Positions 1 through 7,555 of a stretch of DNA of 10,026 nt are shown here, one piece after another. The translations under genes were made by a program, and so were the position numbers. Every line of letters starts with the position of its first letter. Within the stretch, counting starts at the first letter, position 1. This stretch comes from Lysobacterales bacterium CG_4_10_14_3_um_filter_64_11 (GTDB lineage: Bacteria > Pseudomonadota > Gammaproteobacteria > Xanthomonadales > Xanthomonadaceae): positions 1-10,026 of the forward strand of contig PFJA01000139.1 of assembly GCA_002782905.1 (NCBI GenBank), written 5' to 3'. The notes beneath the pieces are model-generated. The model saw only the letters and a program-made list of their open reading frames with translations. It did no database searches and had not been told where the DNA came from.

Positions 1-1200
1 CCGCGCCGCTTTGCTCATTCTCGACTCGCTCGGCGTTGGCGCCCTGCCCGACGCCGCCGCATTCGGTGATGTGGGCGCCAACACCCTCGGCCATATCGCC
101 GAACACACTCTGCGCGCGCAGCAGCGGCCGCTGCACGTGCCGCATCTGCAACGGCTCGGCCTTGGCCTGGCAGCGCGCTTGGCCAGCGGCGCGCTGCCGG
201 CCGGCTTCGATGCCAGCATCGCCGTCAGCGGCGCCTGGGGTACCGCGCGCGAACGTTCCACCGGCAAGGACACCACCTCGGGCCATTGGGAAATGATGGG
301 GCTGCCGATGCTGGAAGACTGGGGCTATTTTCGCGAGCACGAAAACTCCATGCCGGCAACGCTGCTCGACGCCATCGCTACCCGCGCCGGCATCCCCGGC
401 TGGCTCGGCAACTGCCATGCCTCGGGCACCACGATCATCAGTGAGCTGGGCGAGGAACACGTCCGCAGCGGCAAGCCGATCGTTTACACCTCGGCCGATT
501 CGGTGCTGCAGATCGCCGCGCACGAGCAAGCGTTCGGGCTCGAACGCCTTTACCGGCTGTGCGAGATCGCGCGCGAATACGTCGATGACTACCGCATCGG
601 CCGGGTGATCGCGCGGCCGTTCGTCGGCATCGACGCGGCCAGCTTCAAGCGCAGCCACAATCGCCACGATTACTCCACCCCGCCGCCCGCACCCACCCTG
701 CTCGATCAGTTGTGCGCGGCCGGCGGCGCCGTGCACGGCATCGGCAAGATTCCCGATATTTTCGCCAACAGCGGTATCAGCCACGCGGTCAAGGCGCACG
801 GCATCGACGGCCTGTTCGACGCCACCCTGGGCACGCTGGCGCAGTGCGGCGAGCGCGGCCTGGTATTCACCAACTTTGTCGATTTCGATTCCGAATACGG
901 CCATCGCCGCGACGTTGCCGGCTATGCTGCGGCGCTGGAGTATTTCGATAGCCGCGTACCGGAACTGCTGGCGGCATTGCAGCCCGACGACCTGCTGATC
1001 CTCAGCGCCGACCACGGCAACGACCCCACCTGGCCGGGCAGCGACCACACCCGCGAGCACATCCCGATCCTCGCTTGCGGTGCCGGCCTGCGCGCCGGCA
1101 GCATCGGCATCCGCGACAGCTTCGCCGACATCGGCCAGAGCATCGCCGCACACTTCCGCCTGCCGCCACTCGCCAACGGGACATCCTTTCTGGAGCAGCC

Positions 1201-1204
<4 letters not shown>
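1..1204 (+). CDS. deoB: Phosphopentomutase DeoB (lacks about two N-terminal codons at window edge)
   Basis: DeoB interconverts (deoxy)ribose-1-phosphate and (deoxy)ribose-5-phosphate in the cytoplasm, linking nucleoside phosphorolysis to DeoC and the pentose phosphate pathway. It belongs to the alkaline phosphatase superfamily and uses two Mn ions. The frame is open from base 2, reading RAALLILDSLGVGALPDA, which aligns with the start of E. coli DeoB so that only Met plus one residue are missing. The TTG at 11 is therefore not the real start. Counting that TTG as residue 1, the metal ligands are visible: D5, D293 and H298 (DFDSEYGHRRD), D334-H335 (ADHGND) and H346 (SDHTREH). Their spacing equals that of E. 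coli D306, H311, D347, H348 and H359. The phosphorylated-threonine loop is TGKDTTSGHWEMMG (84-97). Estimated full length is about 402 residues, normal for the family. The stop overlaps the deoD start (ATGA), indicating co-transcription and coupled translation. Confidence 0.97.
1192..1195 (+). promoter_or_regulatory. Ribosome binding site of deoD
   Basis: GGAG lies 5 nt before the ATG at 1201, inside the end of deoB. It supports ATG 1201 as the deoD start rather than the in-frame upstream codons within deoB. Confidence 0.7.
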
Positions 1205-1908
<704 letters not shown>

Positions 1909-1974
1909 GCCCGACAAGAGCAGTCGCAATCGCAGGACGGCCAGAGCGCAGCGACCGAGCACAGCGAAGGCATA

Positions 1975-2005
1975 GCTCGCGCAGCGAGCGCTGTCGCGAA
2001 GCGAC
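1975..2005. repeat. Two adjacent small hairpins downstream of deoD
   Basis: GCTCGC (1975-1980) pairs with GCGAGC (1984-1989) across a 3-nt loop. GTCGC (1993-1997) pairs with GCGAC (2001-2005) across GAA. Both stems are perfect. They are GC-rich and not followed by T runs, so they are not classic intrinsic terminators; they may protect the deoB-deoD mRNA 3' end or be degenerate repeat DNA. Confidence 0.55.
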
Positions 2006-2044
2006 CGAAACCCATCGCCGCTAACCCACCATTGATGGGTTTCG
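2006..2044. repeat. Perfect 11-bp inverted repeat between deoD and deoC
   Basis: CGAAACCCATC at 2006-2016 is the exact reverse complement of GATGGGTTTCG at 2034-2044, with a 17-nt spacer. The right arm is also part of the REP-like element that follows, so this may be two elements placed tail to tail, the left one decayed. No T run follows. It could stall RNA polymerase or stabilise the deoD mRNA end, but neither role is shown. Confidence 0.65.
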
Positions 2045-2081
2045 CTGCGCTCTACCCAACCTGCGTCAGACCCATCCTACG
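2033..2081 (-). repeat. REP-like palindromic element, type 2 (GTAGGATGGGTT class), rearranged head
   Basis: Read on the minus strand this is a GTAGG head followed by an imperfect palindrome that ends GCGCAGCGAAACCCATC. Positions 2032-2064 match the reverse complement of 7298-7330 at 29 of 33 bases by hand alignment, so this is a dispersed repeat. The head seems partly duplicated: ACCCAACCTGCG (2054-2065) and ACCCATCCTACG (2070-2081) match at 10 of 12 bases. It is followed at once by CTACG-tcc-CGTAG (2077-2089), again placing CTAC and GTAG head to head. Confidence 0.65.
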
Positions 2082-2113
2082 TCCCGTAGCGAGCGGACTG
2101 CAGCGCGGCTCGG

Positions 2114-2143
2114 TTGCCTCGCTTCCACCGCCACGCCTATAGT
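2114..2143 (+). promoter_or_regulatory. Predicted sigma-70-type promoter of the deoC operon
   Basis: TTGCCT (2114-2119) and TATAGT (2138-2143) are separated by 18 nt, a good match to the -35 and -10 consensus. Transcription would begin near 2150, giving a leader of about 40 nt to the ATG at 2190. The prediction argues against the GTG at 2142 as the deoC start, because that codon overlaps the -10 box. No operator palindrome for DeoR or CytR type repressors was recognised. Confidence 0.5.
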
Positions 2144-2189
2144 GGGCAATTGCCTCATCACCGCGTTTGAATCGGGAACCGTGCGTGCA

Positions 2190-3152
2190 ATGAACATCTC
2201 CCATCCCACCGGCGTTCGCCGCAATGACGGTTGCGCGCTCGATCTGGACTGGATCAGCCAGCTGCGTGTCAACCGCAACGCCAGCGACCGCCGTGCCGCC
2301 AGCCTGGCGGCGCGGCGTTCGGTGAAAAAGGAATACCAGGCCGCTTGGCTGGTGCAGGCAATCCGTTGCATCGACCTGACCACGCTCGGCGGCGACGACA
2401 CCCCGGGCCGGGTCGAGCGCTTGTGCCACAAGGCGCTGCGGCCGCTGCGTGGCGATCTGCTTGCCGCGCTGGGCGTTGCCGACCTGCACGTCGGCGCGGT
2501 GTGCGTGTATCACGAGATGATTGCGCCGGCGCGGCGCGTGCTGGCTGGCCGGATTCCGATCGCCGCGGTGTCAACCGGCTTTCCGGCCGGTCTGAGCAGT
2601 TTTGAAACACGCCTGCGCGAGGTGGAACTGTCGGTTGCCGCTGGCGCCAGCGAGATCGACATCGTGATCACCCGCCAACACGTACTGACCGGCAACTGGC
2701 AGGCGCTGTACGACGAAACGCGCGCCTACCGCCAAGCCTGCGGCGAGGCGCACATGAAGACCATCCTCGCCACCGGCGACCTGCTGACCCTGGAGCACGT
2801 TGCCATGGCGTCGTGGGCATGCATGATGGCCGGCGCCGATTTCATCAAGACCTCGACCGGCAAGGAAAACGTCAACGCCACCCTGCCGGTGGCACTGACC
2901 ATGGTCCGCACGATCCGCGAATATGCCGAGCGCACCGGCTTCCAGGTCGGCTTCAAGCCGGCGGGCGGGGTCAGTTCGGCCAAGGCAGCGCTGCAATACC
3001 TGATACTGATGAAAGAGGAACTGGGCATCGCATGGATGCAACCGAACCTGTTCCGGATCGGCGCATCGAGCCTGTTGACCGACATCGAACGCCAGCTCGA
3101 ACACTTTGTCAGCGGCCACTATTCGGCGGCGCACCGCCACGCCATGCCATGA
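2190..3152 (+). CDS. deoC: Deoxyribose-phosphate aldolase, long eukaryote-like (DERA) form
   Basis: DeoC is a class I aldolase that splits 2-deoxyribose-5-phosphate into glyceraldehyde-3-phosphate and acetaldehyde. The 320-residue product is longer than E. coli DeoC (259) and resembles animal DERA (318) along nearly its whole length, including LDLDWISQLRVN, VKKEYQAAWL, IDLTTLGGDDT, CGEAHMKTILATG and DFIKTSTGKENVNAT. Visible catalytic residues are Schiff-base Lys220 (FIKTSTGK), Lys256 (VGFKPAGG) and Asp157 (SEIDIVI). The frame is open upstream to a GTG at 2142, but ATG 2190 is preferred: conserved sequence begins only after it, a weak purine stretch GGGAA (2174-2178) precedes it, and a predicted promoter covers the GTG. 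The stop overlaps the next start by ATGA. As first gene of the four-gene block it makes the acetaldehyde that the next enzyme probably removes. No damage is seen. Confidence 0.97.
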   Translation: MNISHPTGVRRNDGCALDLDWISQLRVNRNASDRRAASLAARRSVKKEYQAAWLVQAIRCIDLTTLGGDDTPGRVERLCHKALRPLRGDLLAALGVADLHVGAVCVYHEMIAPARRVLAGRIPIAAVSTGFPAGLSSFETRLREVELSVAAGASEIDIVITRQHVLTGNWQALYDETRAYRQACGEAHMKTILATGDLLTLEHVAMASWACMMAGADFIKTSTGKENVNATLPVALTMVRTIREYAERTGFQVGFKPAGGVSSAKAALQYLILMKEELGIAWMQPNLFRIGASSLLTDIERQLEHFVSGHYSAAHRHAMP

Positions 3153-5548
3153 GCACTCCTGCCATGAAGCCACTCACCGAGATCCTTGCCACCATGGAAT
3201 ACGGACCGTCGCCGGAAAGCACCGCCGAGGCACAGGCGTGGCTGGACCACCATCAACGCCGCTTCGGCCTGTTCATCGACAACCAGTGGAGCACCCCCGG
3301 CAAACTGTTCGCTTCGCGCAATCCGGCCGACGACACCGCGCTGGCGGAACTGACCCAGGCCAGCGGCGACGACATCGACCGCGCGGTGGCTGCGGCGCGG
3401 CGCGCGCAGCCAGGCTGGGCGGCGCTGAGCGGGCATGCCCGCGCGCGTGCGCTGTATGCGCTGGCGCGGCTGATCCAGAAGCATGCGCGCCTGTTCGCGG
3501 TGCTGGAAACCCTCGACAACGGCAAGCCAATCCGCGAGACCCGCGACATCGACATCCCGCTCGCGGCGCGGCATTTCTACCATCACGCCGGCTGGGCGCA
3601 ATTGCTGGCGTCCGAGTTCGCCGACTACCGCGCGGTGGGCGTGGTGGGCCAGATCGTGCCGTGGAACTTCCCGCTGCTGATGCTGGCGTGGAAGATCGCA
3701 CCAGCCTTGGCCTGCGGCAACACGGTGGTGTTCAAGCCAGCCGAGTTCACCTCGCTGAGCGCGTTGCTGTTTGCCGAGCTGTGCCAGCAGGCGCAACTGC
3801 CGCCGGGCGTGGTCAACATCATTACCGGCGATGGCGCGGTCGGCGAAGCGATGGTCACGCACCCGGGCATCGACAAGCTGGCCTTCACCGGCTCCACCGA
3901 AGTGGGCCGCCTGATCCGCCGCGCCACTGCCGGCAGCGGCAAGAAGCTCTCGCTCGAACTGGGCGGCAAATCGCCGTTCATCGTGTTCGAGGATGCCGAC
4001 CTCGATGCCGCCGCCGAAGGGCTGGTCGACAGCATCTGGTTCAACCAGGGCCAGGTCTGCTGCGCCGGTTCGCGGCTGCTGGTGCAGGAGTCGGTGGAGC
4101 TGCGCTTTCTCGCCAAAGTTCGCGCGCGCATGGGCCACTTGATCGTCGGCTCGCCGCTGGACAAGTCCACCGACATCGGCGCGCTGGTTGATCCAATACA
4201 ACGCCAACGCATTGCCGGGCTGGTGCAAACCGCGCGCGACGAGGGCTGTACGGTGTGGCAACCCGAAGGCACCTTGCCGGCGCAGGGCTGCTTCTATCCG
4301 CCGACACTGATCACTGGCGCCTCCACTGCGGCCACCGTCGCGCAGACCGAAATCTTCGGGCCGGTGCTGGTGGCAATGAGCTTCCGCACCCCGGTGGAAG
4401 CGGTGCAGCTCGCCAACAACACGGTGTATGGCCTGGCGTCGTGCGTGTGGACCGAATCGATCAGCCTGGCGCTGGACATCGCCCCGCAGATCAAGGCCGG
4501 CGTGGTCTGGATCAACACCGCCAACCAGTTCGATGCCGCGTGCGGCTTCGGTGGTTATCGCGAATCCGGCTTCGGCCGCGAGGGCGGCCGCGAGGGCCTG
4601 CTCGAATATCTGCTGGCGCGCGCCGAGGATGCGCGCCCGGCCGCGCCACCGAGCGTGCCGCATGTCGCCACCAACGGTGATCTGACTTCGCCAGGCATCA
4701 ACGAAAATATTGATCGCACCGCCAAGCACTACATCGGCGGCAAGCAGGCGCGCCCCGATGGCGGCTACAGCCGGCGCGTGTTCGCTGCCGATGGCAGCCT
4801 GCTGGGCGAGGTGGCGCAGGGTAACCGCAAGGACATCCGCAACGCGGTGGAAGCCGCGCACAAACAGGGCGATTGGGCGCGTGCCAGCGGCCACAACCGC
4901 GCCCAGGTGCTGTACTACATCGCCGAGAATCTGGCCGCACGCCATGCCGAGTTCGCCGCGCGCATTGCCGCGATGACCGGCAGCGCCGACGCCGCGCGCG
5001 AGGTCGACGTCAGCATCGAGCGGTTGTTCCAGTACGCTGCCTGGGCCGACAAATACGACGGTGCGGTGCATCAGCCGCCGATGCACGGCATCACCGCCGC
5101 GCTCAACGAGCCGATTGGGGTGATCGGCATGATTTGCCCGAACGAAGCGCCGCTGCTCGGCTTCGTGTCGCTGGTGGCGCCGGCGCTGGCGCTGGGCAAC
5201 CGGGTGATCGCGGTGCCCTCGCCGGCGCATCCGCTATCAGCCACCGATTTCTATCAGGTGCTCGACACCTCCGACCTGCCCGGCGGCGCACTCAACATCG
5301 TCACCGGCGATGCCGATGAACTCGCAAAGGTGCTGGCCGGCCACGCCGATGTCGATGCGATCTGGCGTCACGATGCCTCGGCCGCGGGTTGCGCCGAAGT
5401 CGAGCGGTTATCGGCGGATAACGTCAAACGCACTTGGGTCAGCGGCGGCAAGGGCCGCGACTGGTTCGACGATGCGCAGGCGTCGGGGCGCACTGTCCTC
5501 GCCCACGCCAGCCAGGTGAAGAACATCTGGATTCCGTATGGCGTCTGA
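3149..5548 (+). CDS. Two-domain aldehyde dehydrogenase, ALDH16 type
   Basis: An NAD(P)-dependent aldehyde dehydrogenase of 799 residues, probably oxidising the acetaldehyde made by DeoC to acetate (inferred from position). Residues about 40-490 form a complete ALDH domain: oxyanion Asn173 (PWNFP), cofactor Lys196 (FKPAE), GSTEVG (248-253), general base Glu270 (LELGGKSP), nucleophile Cys304 (GQVCCAG) and Glu401 (EIFGPV). Residues about 527-799 are a second ALDH-like domain (IGGKQ start, PIGVIGMICPNEAPL, GGALNIVTGD) that ends before any catalytic Cys region and lacks the Glu motif, so it should be inactive. One active plus one vestigial domain near 800 residues is the layout of ALDH16; human ALDH16A1 is of similar size. 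ATG 3149 overlaps the deoC stop; ATG 3164 is a possible alternative. The end overlaps deoA by 11 bp. The frame is intact, so this is no accidental fusion. Confidence 0.93.
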   Translation: MSTPAMKPLTEILATMEYGPSPESTAEAQAWLDHHQRRFGLFIDNQWSTPGKLFASRNPADDTALAELTQASGDDIDRAVAAARRAQPGWAALSGHARARALYALARLIQKHARLFAVLETLDNGKPIRETRDIDIPLAARHFYHHAGWAQLLASEFADYRAVGVVGQIVPWNFPLLMLAWKIAPALACGNTVVFKPAEFTSLSALLFAELCQQAQLPPGVVNIITGDGAVGEAMVTHPGIDKLAFTGSTEVGRLIRRATAGSGKKLSLELGGKSPFIVFEDADLDAAAEGLVDSIWFNQGQVCCAGSRLLVQESVELRFLAKVRARMGHLIVGSPLDKSTDIGALVDPIQRQRIAGLVQTARDEGCTVWQPEGTLPAQGCFYPPTLITGASTAATVAQTEIFGPVLVAMSFRTPVEAVQLANNTVYGLASCVWTESISLALDIAPQIKAGVVWINTANQFDAACGFGGYRESGFGREGGREGLLEYLLARAEDARPAAPPSVPHVATNGDLTSPGINENIDRTAKHYIGGKQARPDGGYSRRVFAADGSLLGEVAQGNRKDIRNAVEAAHKQGDWARASGHNRAQVLYYIAENLAARHAEFAARIAAMTGSADAAREVDVSIERLFQYAAWADKYDGAVHQPPMHGITAALNEPIGVIGMICPNEAPLLGFVSLVAPALALGNRVIAVPSPAHPLSATDFYQVLDTSDLPGGALNIVTGDADELAKVLAGHADVDAIWRHDASAAGCAEVERLSADNVKRTWVSGGKGRDWFDDAQASGRTVLAHASQVKNIWIPYGV

Positions 5549-6881
5549 GCACACGGCAACGCTGCTACCGCAGGAAATCATCCGCAAGAAGCGCGACGGC
5601 GGCACACTGAGCCGCGAGGAGATCGCGTTCTTCGTGCGTGGCATAACCGACGGCAGCGTCGGCGACGGCCAGATCGCGGCGCTGGCGATGGCGGTGTATT
5701 TCAACGACATGGGCATGGATGAGCGGGTCGCGTTCACCCAGGCGATGTGCCATTCCGGGCAAGTGCTGGAATGGCGTTCGCTGAACCTGCCCGGCCCGGT
5801 GCTGGACAAGCATTCCACCGGTGGCGTCGGCGACCTGGTGTCACTGTTGCTGGGGCCGATGGTGGCGGCTTGCGGCGGCTATGTGCCGATGATTTCCGGG
5901 CGCGGCCTCGGCCACACCGGCGGCACCCTGGACAAGCTCGAAGCGATCCCCGGTTATCAGGTCGCACCCGACCCGCAGCGATTGCGCACGGTGGTGCGCG
6001 AGGTTGGCGTGGCCATCATCGGCCAGACCGCGCAACTGGCGCCGGCCGACAAGCGCGTGTATGGCGTCCGCGATGTCACCGCCACGGTCGAATCGATCGC
6101 CATGATCACCGGTTCGATTCTGGCCAAGAAACTCGCGGCCGGGCTCGACGCGCTGGTGATGGATGTCAAGACCGGCTCCGGCGCGTTCATGCCGAGCCTG
6201 GAAAAATCCATCGCCCTGGCGGAGAGCATCGTCAACGTCGGCAACGGCGCCGGCATGCGCACTGCGGCTCTGCTCACCGACATGAACCAGCCACTGGCAC
6301 CGTGCGCCGGCAATGCCATCGAAGTGCGCTGTGCCATCGATTACCTGAGCGGTGCCTCACGCCCGGCACGCTTGCACCAAGTCACGCTGGCGCTGTGCGC
6401 GCAGATGCTGGTGCTCGGCGGCCTCGCCGCCGACGCCGCGCAAGCACGCGCGAAGCTGCTCGAAGCGCTCGACTCGGGCGCCGCTGCCGAGCGTTTCGCG
6501 CGCATGGTGAGCGCGCTGGGCGGGCCGCACGATCTGCTCGAACAGCCCGCGCGTCATCTGCCGCTGGCCGCACACAAGCTGGCGATAGCGGCGCCGCGCA
6601 GTGGCTTCGTGCAAGCCTGCGACTGCCGTGCGCTGGGGCTGGCGGTGGTCGGGCTCGGCGGTGGCCGCACCGACCCCGCCGCCAGTATCGATTTCGCGGT
6701 GGGGCTCGATGCGTTCGCGCAGATCGGCGATGCAATCCAAAGCGGCCAGCCGCTGGCCGTGGTGTACGCACGCGATGACAGCGCCGCGCAGCAGGCCGCC
6801 GCCGCGGTGCAGGCGGCGTTCGTCATCGGCGATAGCGCGCCCACTGCGCGCCCGCTGATTTATCGTTCCGTTCCGGCATAG
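5538..6881 (+). CDS. deoA: Thymidine phosphorylase
   Basis: DeoA reversibly phosphorolyses thymidine and deoxyuridine to thymine or uracil plus deoxyribose-1-phosphate, working as a cytoplasmic dimer. The 447-residue protein aligns end to end with E. coli DeoA (440) with a seven-residue N-terminal extension: PQEIIRKKRDGG, GQIAALAMAV, the phosphate-binding KHSTGGVGD with Lys91, His92 and Ser93, and the family signature SGRGLGHTGGTLDKLE at 120-135. Pyrimidine-binding Arg178 (VRD), Ser193 and Lys197 (SILAKK) are all present. VMDVKTGSGAFMP and LLTDMNQPLAP also match. It starts 11 bp inside the end of the aldehyde dehydrogenase gene without a strong Shine-Dalgarno sequence, pointing to translational coupling. 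Cdd, 9 bp downstream, supplies deoxyuridine as its substrate, and its product goes through DeoB to DeoC. No anomaly is seen. Confidence 0.98.
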   Translation: MASEHTATLLPQEIIRKKRDGGTLSREEIAFFVRGITDGSVGDGQIAALAMAVYFNDMGMDERVAFTQAMCHSGQVLEWRSLNLPGPVLDKHSTGGVGDLVSLLLGPMVAACGGYVPMISGRGLGHTGGTLDKLEAIPGYQVAPDPQRLRTVVREVGVAIIGQTAQLAPADKRVYGVRDVTATVESIAMITGSILAKKLAAGLDALVMDVKTGSGAFMPSLEKSIALAESIVNVGNGAGMRTAALLTDMNQPLAPCAGNAIEVRCAIDYLSGASRPARLHQVTLALCAQMLVLGGLAADAAQARAKLLEALDSGAAAERFARMVSALGGPHDLLEQPARHLPLAAHKLAIAAPRSGFVQACDCRALGLAVVGLGGGRTDPAASIDFAVGLDAFAQIGDAIQSGQPLAVVYARDDSAAQQAAAAVQAAFVIGDSAPTARPLIYRSVPA

Positions 6882-6890
6882 GCGCGCGTC

Positions 6891-7301
6891 ATGGATCATC
6901 CACAACTGATCGAACAGGCGCTGATCGCACGCCAGGCCGCCTATGCGCCGTACTCGCAGTTCCAGGTCGGCGCCGCACTGCTGTGCCGCGATGGCCGGGT
7001 GTTTCATGGCTGCAATGTCGAAAACGCCTCTTACGGCCTGTGCAGTTGCGCCGAGCGCACCGCCCTGTTCAGCGCCATCGCCGCTGGCTACCGGCCTGGC
7101 GACTTCGCAGCGCTGGCGGTGGTGGGAGAATGCGAAGGCCCGATCTCACCGTGCGGCGCCTGCCGCCAGGTGATGCTGGAACTCGGCGGCAGCGAGTTGC
7201 CAGTGATCCGCGCCAACCTGCACGGCGCGCACCGCGTCAGCCCCGCCCGCGAATTGCTGCCCGATGCCTTCAGCGGCGCCGAGCTGCCGCGCAGGCCGTA
7301 G
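6891..7301 (+). CDS. cdd: Cytidine deaminase, small tetrameric type
   Basis: Cdd hydrolytically deaminates cytidine and deoxycytidine to uridine and deoxyuridine plus ammonia. At 136 residues it is the short, homotetrameric form with three cysteine zinc ligands (as in Bacillus), not the longer dimeric E. coli form. Visible motifs are the substrate loop FQVGAALL, NVENASYGL, the C-A-E motif with Cys53 and proton-shuttling Glu55 (CSCAERTA), and the P-C-x-x-C motif with Cys88 and Cys91 (SPCGACRQVMLEL). LLPDAFS is the usual C-terminal signature. The gene begins 9 bp after deoA, with AGGCG at 6880-6884 as a weak ribosome binding site overlapping the deoA stop. Its own TAG stop is the TAG of a GTAG-headed repeat, so the last residues (about SGAELPRRP) may have been set by that repeat's arrival. 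It is the last gene of the operon. Confidence 0.97.
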   Translation: MDHPQLIEQALIARQAAYAPYSQFQVGAALLCRDGRVFHGCNVENASYGLCSCAERTALFSAIAAGYRPGDFAALAVVGECEGPISPCGACRQVMLELGGSELPVIRANLHGAHRVSPARELLPDAFSGAELPRRP

Positions 7302-7331
7302 GATGGTTAGAGCGCAGCGAAATCCATCAAG
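7298..7331 (+). repeat. REP-like palindromic element, type 2 (GTAGGATGG class), overlapping the cdd stop
   Basis: A GTAG head (7298-7301) is followed by GATGGTT, a GAGCGCAGCG loop region and AAATCCATC, an imperfect palindrome. It matches the reverse complement of 2032-2064 at 29 of 33 bases. The TAG of the head is the in-frame stop of cdd. The 40 nt that follow (to about 7360) contain GGTGCAATCCGGGG, which looks like the decayed tail of another element. Confidence 0.7.
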
Positions 7332-7375
7332 CGCATCGCAGCGGTGCAATCCGGGGCCACGACACGGCACACAAT

Positions 7376-7464
7376 CCCGGGTTTCGGCCAGCGGCCTCAA
7401 CCCGGGCTACCGCAGCGCGAAAGCCCACCTGTAGCCCGGATCAGGCCGCAAGCTGTAATCCGCG
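7376..7464. repeat. Head-to-head pair of GTAG REP elements (BIME-like), downstream of cdd
   Basis: The first element (7376-7410, minus orientation) is a near-perfect hairpin: CCCGGGTT (7376-7383) pairs with AACCCGGG (7399-7406), inside it GGCC (7386-7389) pairs with GGCC (7393-7396) around the loop AGC, and CTAC closes it at 7407-7410. The second (7431-7464, plus orientation) begins GTAGCCCGGATC and ends GTAATCCGCG, a degraded copy. Their GTAG heads face each other across 20 nt. Such GTAG-headed palindromes are typical REPs mobilised by RAYT (TnpA-REP) transposases. The type-1 hairpin recurs at 8945-8979. Confidence 0.8.
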
Positions 7465-7543
7465 AGCGTGCAATCGGCGAACCGCATTCGCACTGGGCAC
7501 GCCAACGGCTTGCATTGCATGCATCGCAACGCACGCTTCGGGC

Positions 7544-7549
7544 TAGAAT
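7544..7549 (+). promoter_or_regulatory. Possible -10 box of a leaderless apaG transcript
   Basis: TAGAAT (7544-7549) ends 6 nt before the apaG ATG, and no Shine-Dalgarno sequence is visible between them. If it is a -10 box, transcription would start at or next to the ATG, giving a leaderless mRNA. No good -35 box sits at 16-18 nt; two overlapping TTGCAT copies (7510-7520) lie 23 and 28 nt away, which is too far. Confidence 0.3.
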
Positions 7550-7555
7550 GTCGCC

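Noticed and set aside
2142..2189. GTG at 2142 as an earlier deoC start
   Set aside because: It overlaps the predicted -10 box TATAGT, has no ribosome binding site, and would add 16 residues with no counterpart in the DERA family.
2813..3148. In-frame extension upstream of the aldehyde dehydrogenase start
   Set aside because: It lies inside conserved deoC coding sequence, and its translation is unlike any ALDH N terminus; homology starts just after 3149.
3119..5230. A 703-codon open frame on the minus strand opposite the aldehyde dehydrogenase gene
   Set aside because: It has low-complexity Arg/Ala/Gly/His-rich composition, no recognisable motif, and lies wholly opposite a gene with a full set of catalytic residues. 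Long antisense frames are common in high-GC DNA with strong third-position bias.
4700..5548. The second ALDH-like domain as a separate gene, or a decayed duplicate after a frameshift
   Set aside because: The reading frame is continuous, there is no good internal start, and the active-plus-inactive two-domain layout at about 800 residues is a known family architecture.
7298..7464. A CRISPR array in the repeat-rich spacer
   Set aside because: The repeats are inverted palindromic pairs of different classes without regular spacing or uniform spacers, and no cas genes are present.
7510..7520. TTGCAT copies as the -35 box of the apaG promoter
   Set aside because: They lie 23 and 28 nt from the TAGAAT box, outside the 16-18 nt range.
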